Part shown: positions 33,783 through 41,806 of the stretch, piece after piece
Numbering within the stretch: the stretch's first letter is position 1
Layout: each line of letters begins with the position of its first letter
Source of the DNA: Opitutia bacterium
Lineage (GTDB): Bacteria; Verrucomicrobiota; Verrucomicrobiia; Opitutales; Opitutaceae
NCBI GenBank assembly: GCA_016217545.1
Contig: JACRHT010000017.1
Coordinates: 744,001-808,000, forward strand
Direction of reading: 5' to 3'
DNA length: 64,000 nucleotides
Program-made: the position numbers and the translations under genes
Notes under the pieces: generated by a model
What the model was told of the DNA's origin: nothing
Database searches by the model: none
What the model saw: only the letters and a program-made list of their open reading frames with translations

Positions 33783-34997
33783 ATGATCTGGAACGCCTTC
33801 GCCATCGCCGTGCGGGAAATCCGCCGCAACCTCACCCGCGCCTTCCTCACCGTCCTCGGCGTGATCATCGGTGTCAGCGCCGTCATCACCATGGTCACCC
33901 TCGGCGACGGCGCCACCAACGCCGTGCGCGAGCAGATTTCCTCGCTCGGCAGCAACCTGCTCATGCTCCGACCCGGCGCTGGCTTCGGCCCGCGCGCGTC
34001 GTCGGCCGGCGTGCCCAACTTCTCCGAGCAGGACGCCGTCATCCTCGGCGAACAGGTCGCCGGCATCGCCGCCATCGCGCCGATCCGCTCGACCTCCCTC
34101 AGCACGATCTACCTCAACAACGCCCGCGCAACCAACGTCACCGGCTCCACGCCCGATTATTTCACCATCAACAAGTGGTCGCTGGCCGAAGGCCGCTTCT
34201 TCAGCGACGCCGAACTCAAGACCGGCGCCGCCGTCGCCGTCATCGGCCAGACCGTGCGCAAGGAACTCTTCGGGGACGAGAACCCGATCGGCGCCAAGCT
34301 CCGCGTCGGTCGCGCCTCGGTCGAGATCATCGGTCTCCTCGCCAGCAAAGGCCAGGCGGGCATGGGCGACCAGGACGACACGCTCGTCGTGCCGCTCACC
34401 ACGCTGCAGCGCCGCCTCGTCGGCCGCACCACGACGCACGACATCACCCAAATCAGCATCTCCGCGCAGGACGGCGCCGACAGCAATGCGCTCATCGCCG
34501 ACATCACCCGCCTCATGCGTTCGCGCCGCAATCTCCAGTCTAACCAGGAGAACAATTTCAGCGTCTTCGACACACGCCAGATCGCCGAGACGCTCAGCTC
34601 CTCGACGCAGATGATGACCATGCTGCTCGCCGCCGTCGCCGGCGTGAGCCTGATGGTCGGCGGCATCGGCATCATGAACATCATGCTCGTCTCCGTCACC
34701 GAGCGCACCCGCGAGATCGGCATCCGCCTCGCCATCGGCGCCACCGCGCACGAGGTCCTGCTGCAGTTCCTCGTCGAAGCTGTCACGCTCTCCTGCGTCG
34801 GCGGCCTCATCGGCATCCTGCTCGCCGTCGGCCTCTGCGCCGGCCTCGCGCAGCTGATCAGCGTGGGCTTCGTCTTCAACACCCAGATCAACGTCATCGC
34901 GTTCATCTTCTCCGCCGCCGTCGGCATCGCCTTCGGCTTCACCCCGGCGCGCCGCGCCGCGCGGCTTGATCCGATCAACGCCCTGCGGCATGAGTGA
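33783..34997 (+). CDS. MacB-like ABC transporter permease
   Basis: A 404-residue protein with the MacB topology. Membrane segment 1 is at about 20-42 (RAFLTVLGVIIGVSAVITMV), a periplasmic MacB_PCD domain spans about 45-265 (GDGATNAVREQISSLGSNLL, VIGQTVRKELFGDENPIG), and three C-terminal segments of the FtsX domain follow at about 280-395, including MVGGIGIMNIMLVSVTERTREIGIRLAIGA with the coupling helix. It should act as a mechanotransmitter that moves substrates from the periplasm out through the TolC-like duct. Drugs, peptides or lipids are possible cargoes. Its TGA overlaps a possible GTG start of the response regulator (GTGA). Confidence 0.92.
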   Translation: MIWNAFAIAVREIRRNLTRAFLTVLGVIIGVSAVITMVTLGDGATNAVREQISSLGSNLLMLRPGAGFGPRASSAGVPNFSEQDAVILGEQVAGIAAIAPIRSTSLSTIYLNNARATNVTGSTPDYFTINKWSLAEGRFFSDAELKTGAAVAVIGQTVRKELFGDENPIGAKLRVGRASVEIIGLLASKGQAGMGDQDDTLVVPLTTLQRRLVGRTTTHDITQISISAQDGADSNALIADITRLMRSRRNLQSNQENNFSVFDTRQIAETLSSSTQMMTMLLAAVAGVSLMVGGIGIMNIMLVSVTERTREIGIRLAIGATAHEVLLQFLVEAVTLSCVGGLIGILLAVGLCAGLAQLISVGFVFNTQINVIAFIFSAAVGIAFGFTPARRAARLDPINALRHE

Positions 34998-35005
34998 GTC
35001 CCCGC

Positions 35006-35656
35006 ATGCGCGTCCTCCTCGTCGAAGATGATCCGCTTCTCCTCCGCAGCCTCACCGCCGCGCTGCGCGAGGAGCAGTTCGCCGTCGACACCGCCGCCGA
35101 CGGCGAGGAAGGCCTCTTCAAGGCGCGCGAGACCGCCTACGACGCCATCGTCCTCGACGTGATGTTGCCCAAGCTCGACGGCTGGGGCGTGCTCGCCGGC
35201 CTCCGCCCCGCGCGGCGCACTCCCGTGCTCATGCTCACCGCGCGCGACGCCGTGCCCGACCGCGTGCGCGGCCTCGACCTCGGCGCCGACGATTACCTGA
35301 CCAAACCCTTCGACCTCGACGAACTGCTCGCCCGCCTCCGCGCGCTCATCCGCCGCACTGCCGGCCAGACGCAGTCAACCCTGCAGGTCGGCGACCTCGT
35401 CCTCGACACCGCGGCGCGACGCGCGACGCTCGCCGGCGAGGAAATCGTGCTCACCGCCCGCGAATACGCGCTGCTCGAATACCTCGCGCTCCACCGCGGC
35501 CAGGTCGTCAGCCGCACCGAGCTCTACGAACACCTCTTCGACGAGAACGACAGCACGCTCTCCAACCTACTCGACGTCCACGTCTCCAACCTCCGCAAAA
35601 AACTCGGCCGCGATTTCATCACCACGCGCCGCGGTCACGGCTACGCCATCGAATGA
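35006..35656 (+). CDS. OmpR-family response regulator
   Basis: A 216-residue regulator. The receiver begins MRVLLVEDDPLLLRSL with the acidic pair D8-D9, phospho-acceptor D51 (IVLDVMLPKLDGWG) and K in DYLTKPFDLDELLARL. The C-terminal half is the OmpR winged helix (LTAREYALLEYLALHRGQVV, LLDVHVSNLRKKLGRDFITT). The ATG at 35006 gives the canonical start; a GTG at 34994 overlapping the permease stop (GTGA) would add four residues and may be used for coupling. It overlaps the histidine kinase gene by 4 bases. It probably controls this efflux operon; the sequence shows no clear binding site. Confidence 0.93.
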   Translation: MRVLLVEDDPLLLRSLTAALREEQFAVDTAADGEEGLFKARETAYDAIVLDVMLPKLDGWGVLAGLRPARRTPVLMLTARDAVPDRVRGLDLGADDYLTKPFDLDELLARLRALIRRTAGQTQSTLQVGDLVLDTAARRATLAGEEIVLTAREYALLEYLALHRGQVVSRTELYEHLFDENDSTLSNLLDVHVSNLRKKLGRDFITTRRGHGYAIE

Positions 35657-37083
35657 GTTCGCTCTTCCATTCCATCCGCTGGCGCGTCCAAGTCTGGCAC
35701 GCTGTCCTGTTGCTCGGCGTCATCCTCGCCTTCTGCGGCGCGATCTACCGGCTCGCATGGACCAACCAGCTCCGCCGCGCCGACCGCAACATCACCCAGG
35801 CCGAACGCACGCTCATTCGCAGTCTGGTCGAGGCGCTGCCGCCGTCGCCGCTCACCGGCAAACCCGAGCCATTCTCCCCGGCGCGCGTGATGGAATACCT
35901 CCGCGGACCGCATCCGGTCATCCCGGCCGCCGCAGCCTCGTTGTTCAACGGCACCGAGCCCGGCTACACCTACTTCGTCTTCCGTGACGTCGACGGTCGC
36001 ATCCTGCTCCGTTCGCCAAATCTTCCCGCCGATCTGGCCGGCCAACCGCTTTCGCCCGAGGCGTTCAACGACGACTGGCGCACGCTCGGCGACCGCCGCG
36101 AGACGATCCACCGCAATCCCGAAGGCATCACCAGCGTCGTCGGCGCCGACCTCACGCCCGAGCGCGAGGAGATGAAACGCTTCGTGCTCTCGCTCGCCGG
36201 CACCGGCCTCGCCATCTGGGCGCTCGGCCTGCTCGGCGGCTGGTGGCTCGCCGGCCGCGCCATCCGGCCAATCCAAAAAATCAGTCGCACCGCCACGCGC
36301 ATCGCGGAGGGCAATCTCGCCGAGCGCATCGGCACCACCGTGGGCGACAGCGAACTCGACCAGCTCGGCCGCGTGCTCGACACCACGTTCGACCGCCTGC
36401 ACACCGCGATTGAGCGGCAGAAGCAGTTCACTGCCGACGCCTCGCACGAGCTGAAAACGCCCGTCACGATCCTGCTCGCCGAGACCCAACGCGCGCTCAA
36501 GCGCGAGCGTTCGTCCGAGGAATACCGCGCCGCCCTCGCCACTTGCCAAACCGCCGCCGAGCGCATGCGGCAGCTCACCGAATCGTTGCTCCTGCTCGCC
36601 CGGCAGGAGGCTGGCGCCGACGCCCCGCGCGAACGCTGCGACCTCGCCGCGTTGCTCCGCGATACGGTCGCGCATCTCCGACCGCTCGCCGCCGAGCGCC
36701 AGCTCACCGTCGAGACCGACCTGCAGCCCGCCGTGTGCCTCGGCGATCCCGCAGCGCTTTCCATTCTCGCCTCGAACCTCGTGGCCAACGCACTTCAGCA
36801 TCACGACAGCCCCGGCGGCATCGTGTGCGTCGCCTGCACCACCACCGCAGAGGGCGTGACGCTGACCGTGGTCGACGACGGTCCGGGCATCCCGCCGACG
36901 CACCTGCCGCACCTTTTCGAGCGTTTCTACCGCGCCGACGCTGCCCGCACCGGCGGCAGCGGCCACACCGGCCTCGGCCTCGCGATCGCGCGAGCCATCG
37001 TGCAGAACCACGGCGGCACGCTCACCGCCGCCAACGAGCCCGGCCGCGGCGCACGCTTCACCGCGCGATTGCCAGCGGCGTAA
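35653..37083 (+). CDS. Sensor histidine kinase of the efflux operon
   Basis: A 476-residue membrane kinase. Membrane segments at about 13-35 and 178-199 bracket a 140-residue periplasmic sensor region. HAMP follows at about 200-252 (RAIRPIQKISRTATRIAEGN), then HisKA with H265 in FTADASHELKTPVTILLAE, and an HATPase domain with LASNLVANALQHH (N box), VVDDGPGIPP (G1), HLFERFYRADAAR (F box) and GHTGLGLAIARAIVQNHGG (G2). The ATG overlaps the response regulator stop (ATGA). The pair, encoded at the end of the MacAB-TolC-like operon, is a classic self-regulated efflux system. The periplasmic sensor has no recognised ligand-binding family. Confidence 0.93.
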   Translation: MSSLFHSIRWRVQVWHAVLLLGVILAFCGAIYRLAWTNQLRRADRNITQAERTLIRSLVEALPPSPLTGKPEPFSPARVMEYLRGPHPVIPAAAASLFNGTEPGYTYFVFRDVDGRILLRSPNLPADLAGQPLSPEAFNDDWRTLGDRRETIHRNPEGITSVVGADLTPEREEMKRFVLSLAGTGLAIWALGLLGGWWLAGRAIRPIQKISRTATRIAEGNLAERIGTTVGDSELDQLGRVLDTTFDRLHTAIERQKQFTADASHELKTPVTILLAETQRALKRERSSEEYRAALATCQTAAERMRQLTESLLLLARQEAGADAPRERCDLAALLRDTVAHLRPLAAERQLTVETDLQPAVCLGDPAALSILASNLVANALQHHDSPGGIVCVACTTTAEGVTLTVVDDGPGIPPTHLPHLFERFYRADAARTGGSGHTGLGLAIARAIVQNHGGTLTAANEPGRGARFTARLPAA

Positions 37084-37096
37084 TTCTCATAGCCTG

Positions 37097-37122
37097 GGAG
37101 GGCCGAGCTCCCGCGAGGCCGC
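37097..37122 (+). repeat. REP element, left flank of the RAYT at 37158
   Basis: GGAGGGCCGAGCTCCCGCGAGGCCG is matched by an almost identical inverted copy at 37663-37688 and a diverged direct copy at 37715-37739. It contains the small stem GGAG..CTCC and GGCC..GGCC ends. REPs flanking a RAYT gene are its usual substrates. Confidence 0.75.
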
Positions 37123-37157
37123 CGCCCTCGAAGCCAACTATCTGCGAACACCTTCCC

Positions 37158-37631
37158 ATGCTTCCGGAGCGCAAACATCCCGCGCACTTCGCGACCCACG
37201 AAAACGAAAATCGCAGCATCGTCGTATTCGTCACCGTCTGCGTGCATCGCCGGAGATCGTTGCTCGCCAACACCAACGTCCACCAGCTTCTCCTTTCCGC
37301 GTGGAGCCAAGCTGATCGCTGGCAAATTGGGCGCTATGTCGTGATGCCTGATCACCTGCATCTTTTCTGCGCCCCGAACGTCTGGCCTGCATCACCGCTC
37401 CGTGACTGGATCAGCTATTGGAAAAATCTGTCGACCCGCGCCTGGAAACGGGCCGAGGAGAGGCCGATCTGGCAAAAGAACTTTTGGGACACGCAGCTCC
37501 GCACCGGTGATTCCTACGCCCGGAAATGGGAATACGTCTGCAACAATCCGGTGCGCCAGGGCTTGGTTGCGCGCGCCGCAGATTGGCCTTTCGCCGGAGA
37601 AATTCACGAGCTGAGGTGGCACGATCGCTAG
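37158..37631 (+). CDS. REP-associated tyrosine transposase (RAYT, Y1/HUH family)
   Basis: A 157-residue single-strand transposase-like protein. Motifs of the Y1_Tnp/RAYT family: IVVFVTVCVHRRRS in strand 1, the HUH pair in VMPDHLHLF, the PIWQKNFWDTQLR strand, and catalytic Tyr in SYARKWEYVCNNPVRQGLV, followed by the WPFAGEIHEL ending. The start is the ATG at 37158; the open frame continues upstream over the histidine kinase but that part is a shadow. RAYTs bind and cleave REP hairpins and are normally domesticated single-copy genes. Copies of a GGAGGGCCGAGCTC REP flank this one on both sides, in inverted orientation. It differs clearly from the RAYT at 53565, so two lineages coexist. Confidence 0.88.
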   Translation: MLPERKHPAHFATHENENRSIVVFVTVCVHRRRSLLANTNVHQLLLSAWSQADRWQIGRYVVMPDHLHLFCAPNVWPASPLRDWISYWKNLSTRAWKRAEERPIWQKNFWDTQLRTGDSYARKWEYVCNNPVRQGLVARAADWPFAGEIHELRWHDR

Positions 37632-37662
37632 CGGGAGAACGAATTTTTCGCCGCATCGCACT

Positions 37663-37688
37663 GCGGCCTCGCAGGAGCTCGGCCCTCC
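37663..37688 (-). repeat. REP element, inverted right flank of RAYT
   Basis: The reverse complement reads GGAGGGCCGAGCTCCTGCGA and continues GGCCGC. It differs from the left copy (37097) at a single base within the shared 25-base core. It starts 31 bp after the RAYT stop. Confidence 0.75.
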
Positions 37689-37714
37689 ACTGCAAACGCG
37701 CGAAACGTGAGTGC

Positions 37715-37739
37715 AGGGCCGAGCGCCCGCAAGGCCGCG
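37715..37739 (+). repeat. REP element, third, diverged copy
   Basis: AGGGCCGAGCGCCCGCAAGG followed by CCGCG is a direct, more diverged copy of the 37097 element, with the central palindrome changed from GAGCTC to GAGCGC. It lies between the RAYT gene and the convergent phosphofructokinase gene. Confidence 0.65.
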
Positions 37740-37748
37740 AACGTCCGT

Positions 37749-37768
37749 TGCCGGCGGGGACGCCGGCA
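37749..37768. repeat. REP-like palindrome, GGGGACGC type
   Basis: TGCCGGCG-GGGA-CGCCGGCA is a perfect 8-bp stem with the same GGGA loop as the element at 10267. It lies 26 bp beyond the phosphofructokinase stop codon and may serve as that gene's transcript end. Confidence 0.55.
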
Positions 37769-37794
37769 CCGATCTCGGAAAGCCGCGCTGCGTC

Positions 37795-38994
37795 TCACTC
37801 GCTCGTCATGATGAACTGCGGGCGCATCTCGAAGCTGTGGTAGTGCGGGCGCAGGCGGTCGGTGTTGTAGAACTTGTCGACGTTCACGACCTTCTTGGTC
37901 GAGGTGATGACCTCGATCGGCAGGTTGTCGTAACGGCCGTTCTTCAACACCACGAGCCGCCCGTGGATGCCCTGCATGATGAGATCGAGCGCGAGGTTGC
38001 CATAGGCCATCGGCACGATCGAGTCCACCGCGTCGGGATCGCCGCCGCGCACGAGGTAGCCGAGGCGCTGGTTGATGCACTCGATTTTCTTCCCCTTGTT
38101 GAATTTCGGGGAGAGGTCCTTGAGCCGCGACGCCACCATGTCGCCGATACCGCCGAGCTTGGCGTGGCCGAACATGTCCTTCTCGGCGCTCTCATAAACC
38201 ATCTCTTCGCCCTCGAAGGACGCGCCCTCGGAAACGAGCACGATCGAGTATTTGCTGGGGTTGTTGACGCGGTCCGAGACGAGCAGCTCGGTGAGCCGCT
38301 CGATGTTGAATTTCCACTCGGGGATAACACAGCGGTTCGCCGCGCCGGCCATCGTCGGCAGCATCGCCGTGAAGCCCGCGTAGCGACCGAAGACCTCGAC
38401 GACGAGGAAGCGCTCATGCGAGCCCGCTGACGTGCGCAGCGTGTTCACGAGGCTGATCGTGCGCGACACGCAGGTGCTGAAACCGATGCAGTAGTCCGTG
38501 CCGGGGACGTCATTGTCCATCGTCTTCGGAATCGCGATCACCTTCACGCCGCGCTGGAACAGGTGCACGCCGTAACTGAGCGTGTCGTCGCCGCCGATCG
38601 GGATGATGTGGTCAACGCCGAGCCACTCGAGGTTCTTGAGCACTTCGGGCGTGAGGTCGTTGAGGTCCGCGTTATAGGTGGACTTCAGGTGCTCGGGCAC
38701 GCTGTTCTTCGGGACGTGGCTCGGGCGCGTGCGCGAGCTGTGCAGGAACGTGCCTCCGGTGCGCCCCGCGCGGTTCACGATCTCCTCGGTGAGGTGCACG
38801 AAATACTCGCTGTTGTCGTGGTCCTTGTCGCGGATCATCGAGACGAGTCCGCCCCAGCCTTTGCGGATGCCGATGACCTTGTAGCCTTCGCGCAGGGCGC
38901 GAATCGTGACTGCACGAATCGCGGGGTTGAGTCCTGGCACGTCGCCGCCACCCGTCAGGATGCCGATCGTGCCCTTCGCTTTGATATTCGCCAT
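37795..38994 (-). CDS. pfp: 6-phosphofructokinase, pyrophosphate-type signature
   Basis: A 399-residue PfkA-superfamily enzyme. The N-terminus GTIGILTGGGDVPGLNPAIRAV is the phosphate-donor loop. The PIGGDDTLSYG motif has Asp at position 137 where ATP enzymes have Gly, and PKTMDNDVPGTD has Lys157 in place of the ATP-type Gly. Both are the accepted marks of pyrophosphate-dependent enzymes. GGIGDMVASRL and GYLVRGGDPDAVD belong to the fructose-6-phosphate site. It catalyses reversible phosphorylation of fructose 6-phosphate in glycolysis. A ribosome-binding GGAG lies 10 bases before the ATG. It is monocistronic. The donor is inferred from the two residues, not tested. Confidence 0.88.
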   Translation of the reverse strand: MANIKAKGTIGILTGGGDVPGLNPAIRAVTIRALREGYKVIGIRKGWGGLVSMIRDKDHDNSEYFVHLTEEIVNRAGRTGGTFLHSSRTRPSHVPKNSVPEHLKSTYNADLNDLTPEVLKNLEWLGVDHIIPIGGDDTLSYGVHLFQRGVKVIAIPKTMDNDVPGTDYCIGFSTCVSRTISLVNTLRTSAGSHERFLVVEVFGRYAGFTAMLPTMAGAANRCVIPEWKFNIERLTELLVSDRVNNPSKYSIVLVSEGASFEGEEMVYESAEKDMFGHAKLGGIGDMVASRLKDLSPKFNKGKKIECINQRLGYLVRGGDPDAVDSIVPMAYGNLALDLIMQGIHGRLVVLKNGRYDNLPIEVITSTKKVVNVDKFYNTDRLRPHYHSFEMRPQFIMTSE

Positions 38995-39199
38995 GGTGGG
39001 GGTTCTCCAAAAACAGCAATACTCAGCTGACGGCCGACGTGGCTATCATGTCCCCGCCCGCTCGGCAATGCGCGCGTCGCGGTATGAACCCGCCTAACCG
39101 CGCGCAATGCGCGTGCTACTCCGCAACGCGTCGCACGCACCTCGCACTTGAATTACGTTGCCCGGCCAAACGCGGCTGCTGTGCTTGCGCGGGCCCCCG

Positions 39200-41797
39200 A
39201 TGATCCGTCGTCATTTTCGCACCGCCATCCGCATCGCACTCTGGTTAGCCACGGTTGTCGCCGTCTCGGCCGTCGACGACTCCGCCCGACAGCCCCGCAT
39301 CGCCTCGCTGCCCGATTGGTTCACGCTGTCGACCGAGTTTGATCTCGCCGCCGAAAGCCGGCGCCCCCTCACCACCGAAGACGCGCACCACGAGCTTTCC
39401 TACTACGTCTTCGATCAACAGACGCAGGTCGCCGACCAGGCTACGACCACCTACTACGCCTATCGGATCACCTCCGACGCCGGCCTGTCCGCCGGCGCGC
39501 AACTTTCCCAGTATTTCGACCCGAGCTACGCCAGACTCGAACTGCACTTCATTCGAATCTGGCGGGACGGTGCCACACAGGACCGACTGAATCTCTCCGA
39601 GATCAAAGTCATCCAGCAGGAGCGCGACCTCGAGCGCCAGATGTTCAACGGTGAGCTCTCCGCCATCACGACGCTGGCCGACGTGCGAAAGGGCGATATC
39701 GTCGAGTGCGCCTTCACTGTCCGCGGCATGAATCCCGTGTTCGAAGGCAAGTTCATCGACTCCACCTCCATCGCTTGGCGCTCTCCCGTCGCGTTTGAGC
39801 GCATCCGCATCATCATGCCCGCCGAGCGTCCGCTCCATTGGCGCGTCGTTGGTCAGGCCAAGCTCGAGCATCACCTCACCGCGAGCACCACCGGCATCGC
39901 CGATCACACGTGGACTTCTCGCAACGTTGCGCCCGTAAATGCCGAGGACGACGCGCCTTCGTGGCACGTCCAATACCCCTACCTCGCCGTCAGCGAGTTT
40001 GCCGACTGGGAGGCTGTTCGCGCTTGGGCGCTGCCACTCTACACTCAATTCCCCGACGCGCCCGAGCTCCGCGAAAAAGCTCTCGCGCTTGCCGCCCCCG
40101 CCGCGACGCCCGAGCAAAAAGTTCTCGCGATTCTCGACTTCGTCCAACGCGAAGTCCGCTACCTCGGTGTCGAACTCGGCGCCAACACCCACCGCCCGCA
40201 CCCACCCGCGCAGGTGCTCCGGCAGCGTTTCGGCGACTGCAAGGACAAGGTCACGCTCTTCTGCGCGCTCCTCCGCGAAGCGGGCATTGCTGCCGCCCCG
40301 ACGCTGGTGAACACCTACCGCCTCCACACCACCACCGAATCCCTGCCGAGCCCCTACGCGTTCAACCACGTCATCGCCCGCGTCGTTCTTGGCGAACAAA
40401 CTTACTGGCTCGACCCGACGAGCCTTCACGACCGGGGCAACCTCCTCCAGCGCGACGCCGAGACCGACACTGCCGGCCTGGTCGTGCATCCCGCCGCGGC
40501 GGTGGGACTGCAGCGCATTCCTGCGCGGGCCGAGGCCCGGCGTCGCGTGGAAGTCACTCAGGATTTTTCCTACGAAGACGCGGAAAAGCCCGCGCAACTC
40601 GACATCATCTACCGCTATTTTGGGGCCAGCGCATACAGCACCCGCGCCTACCTCGCCGGCCGCACGAAGGACGAGGTCACGCGCGAATACCTCGACCGGC
40701 AGAAGCGCGGCTTCCCGTCGCTCACCCTCAGCTCACCGGTGATTTGGCGTGACGACGCCGAGCGCAACATCATCGAGATCGAGCTGCACTGCACCGTGCC
40801 TGATCTCTGGCAATTGACGGCCGACAAAAGCGCCCGGACGGCCGAGTTCTACCCGTGGGATCTGAACAACAGGATCGTGCAACCAGACAGCCTCACTCGC
40901 AGCGCGCCACTCGAGTTGGATCATCCGGTGGACATCACGGTCCGCACCAACATCCACCTCCGCGGCTCGTGGCAACTCAACGGAGACGATCAAACCATCG
41001 AGACACCGTGGTATCGCTTCCACGTCGAGTCGCACTACGCCGATCAGGTCTTCCGCGCACTCTACACGTGGCAGTCCCGCGCCGATCACGTCCTCGCGGC
41101 GGATTTGCCGAAACACGTCGCCGAGCTCGCGCGTATCCGCAAGGAAGTCGGCTACACGCTTCGCCACGGCGAGGCCGCCGCGACGCCGGCCGCGTCCGTC
41201 CCGGCGCCGAGCGATGGCTTCGAGTTGAATTGGCGCTCCGTTCTGCTCGTCGTGGTTCTCTTGATCGCTTGGACGAAATTCGCGCTCTGGCTCGATCGAT
41301 TGCCCACGGACCAGCCACCGCCGCTGGTCGACTCCCATCTGCGCGGCATCGGGGGCTGGCTGATCCTACCCGCGATCAGTCTCGTGATTCGGCCCTTCAC
41401 CTTGCTCTACACGTTCGGCTCCACCGCCAACGCCTACTTCAACTCCCAGGTGTGGGACACCTTCTCGTCGCCGGGCTCGCCGACTTACCAACCGGGCACG
41501 ATCACGCTGCTGGTCTTCGAACTCGCAGGCAACGTCTCCGTGCTGGCCCTCGGCGTGATCGCCGCGGTGTTTTTCTTCCGCACCAAACGCCAAGCGCCGA
41601 AACTCGTGATCGCCCTGCTGCTCGCCATGGTCGCGCTACATGCTATCGATGCGCTCGGGGGTTGGTTGATCGGCAACACCAAAGACCCGACCGCGATTGG
41701 GACCTACATGGAGGCGATCCGAGCCTCACTCCAGGCCCTGTTGTGGGTGCCCTACTTCCTGGTGTCCCGCCGCGTGAAGGCGACGTTCGTCAACTAG
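39200..41797 (+). CDS. DUF3857/transglutaminase-like membrane protein with DUF2569-type C-terminus
   Basis: An 865-residue envelope protein from the ATG at 39200. A signal-like hydrophobic segment (residues 8-24) is followed by a beta-rich DUF3857-type region at about 60-270. A transglutaminase-like domain at about 295-420 has the full triad Cys347 (RFGDCKDKVTLFCALLREAG), His390 (YAFNHVIARV) and Asp405 (YWLDPTS). A second beta region (DUF3858-type) extends to about residue 640. A membrane segment (WRSVLLVVVLLIAWTKF) and a four-helix block beginning GGWLILPAISLVIRPFTLLY follow, as in DUF2569 proteins. The catalytic domain should face the periplasm. It may act on peptides or peptidoglycan, but no substrate is known. 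Confidence 0.8.
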   Translation: MIRRHFRTAIRIALWLATVVAVSAVDDSARQPRIASLPDWFTLSTEFDLAAESRRPLTTEDAHHELSYYVFDQQTQVADQATTTYYAYRITSDAGLSAGAQLSQYFDPSYARLELHFIRIWRDGATQDRLNLSEIKVIQQERDLERQMFNGELSAITTLADVRKGDIVECAFTVRGMNPVFEGKFIDSTSIAWRSPVAFERIRIIMPAERPLHWRVVGQAKLEHHLTASTTGIADHTWTSRNVAPVNAEDDAPSWHVQYPYLAVSEFADWEAVRAWALPLYTQFPDAPELREKALALAAPAATPEQKVLAILDFVQREVRYLGVELGANTHRPHPPAQVLRQRFGDCKDKVTLFCALLREAGIAAAPTLVNTYRLHTTTESLPSPYAFNHVIARVVLGEQTYWLDPTSLHDRGNLLQRDAETDTAGLVVHPAAAVGLQRIPARAEARRRVEVTQDFSYEDAEKPAQLDIIYRYFGASAYSTRAYLAGRTKDEVTREYLDRQKRGFPSLTLSSPVIWRDDAERNIIEIELHCTVPDLWQLTADKSARTAEFYPWDLNNRIVQPDSLTRSAPLELDHPVDITVRTNIHLRGSWQLNGDDQTIETPWYRFHVESHYADQVFRALYTWQSRADHVLAADLPKHVAELARIRKEVGYTLRHGEAAATPAASVPAPSDGFELNWRSVLLVVVLLIAWTKFALWLDRLPTDQPPPLVDSHLRGIGGWLILPAISLVIRPFTLLYTFGSTANAYFNSQVWDTFSSPGSPTYQPGTITLLVFELAGNVSVLALGVIAAVFFFRTKRQAPKLVIALLLAMVALHAIDALGGWLIGNTKDPTAIGTYMEAIRASLQALLWVPYFLVSRRVKATFVN

Positions 41798-41806
41798 CGA
41801 GGCGCG

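Noticed and set aside
32991-34991. A 666-residue minus-strand frame over the MacAB genes
   Set aside because: Composed almost only of Asp, Glu, Gly, Ala, Arg and Val with no fold pattern. The plus-strand ATPase and permease motifs are complete.
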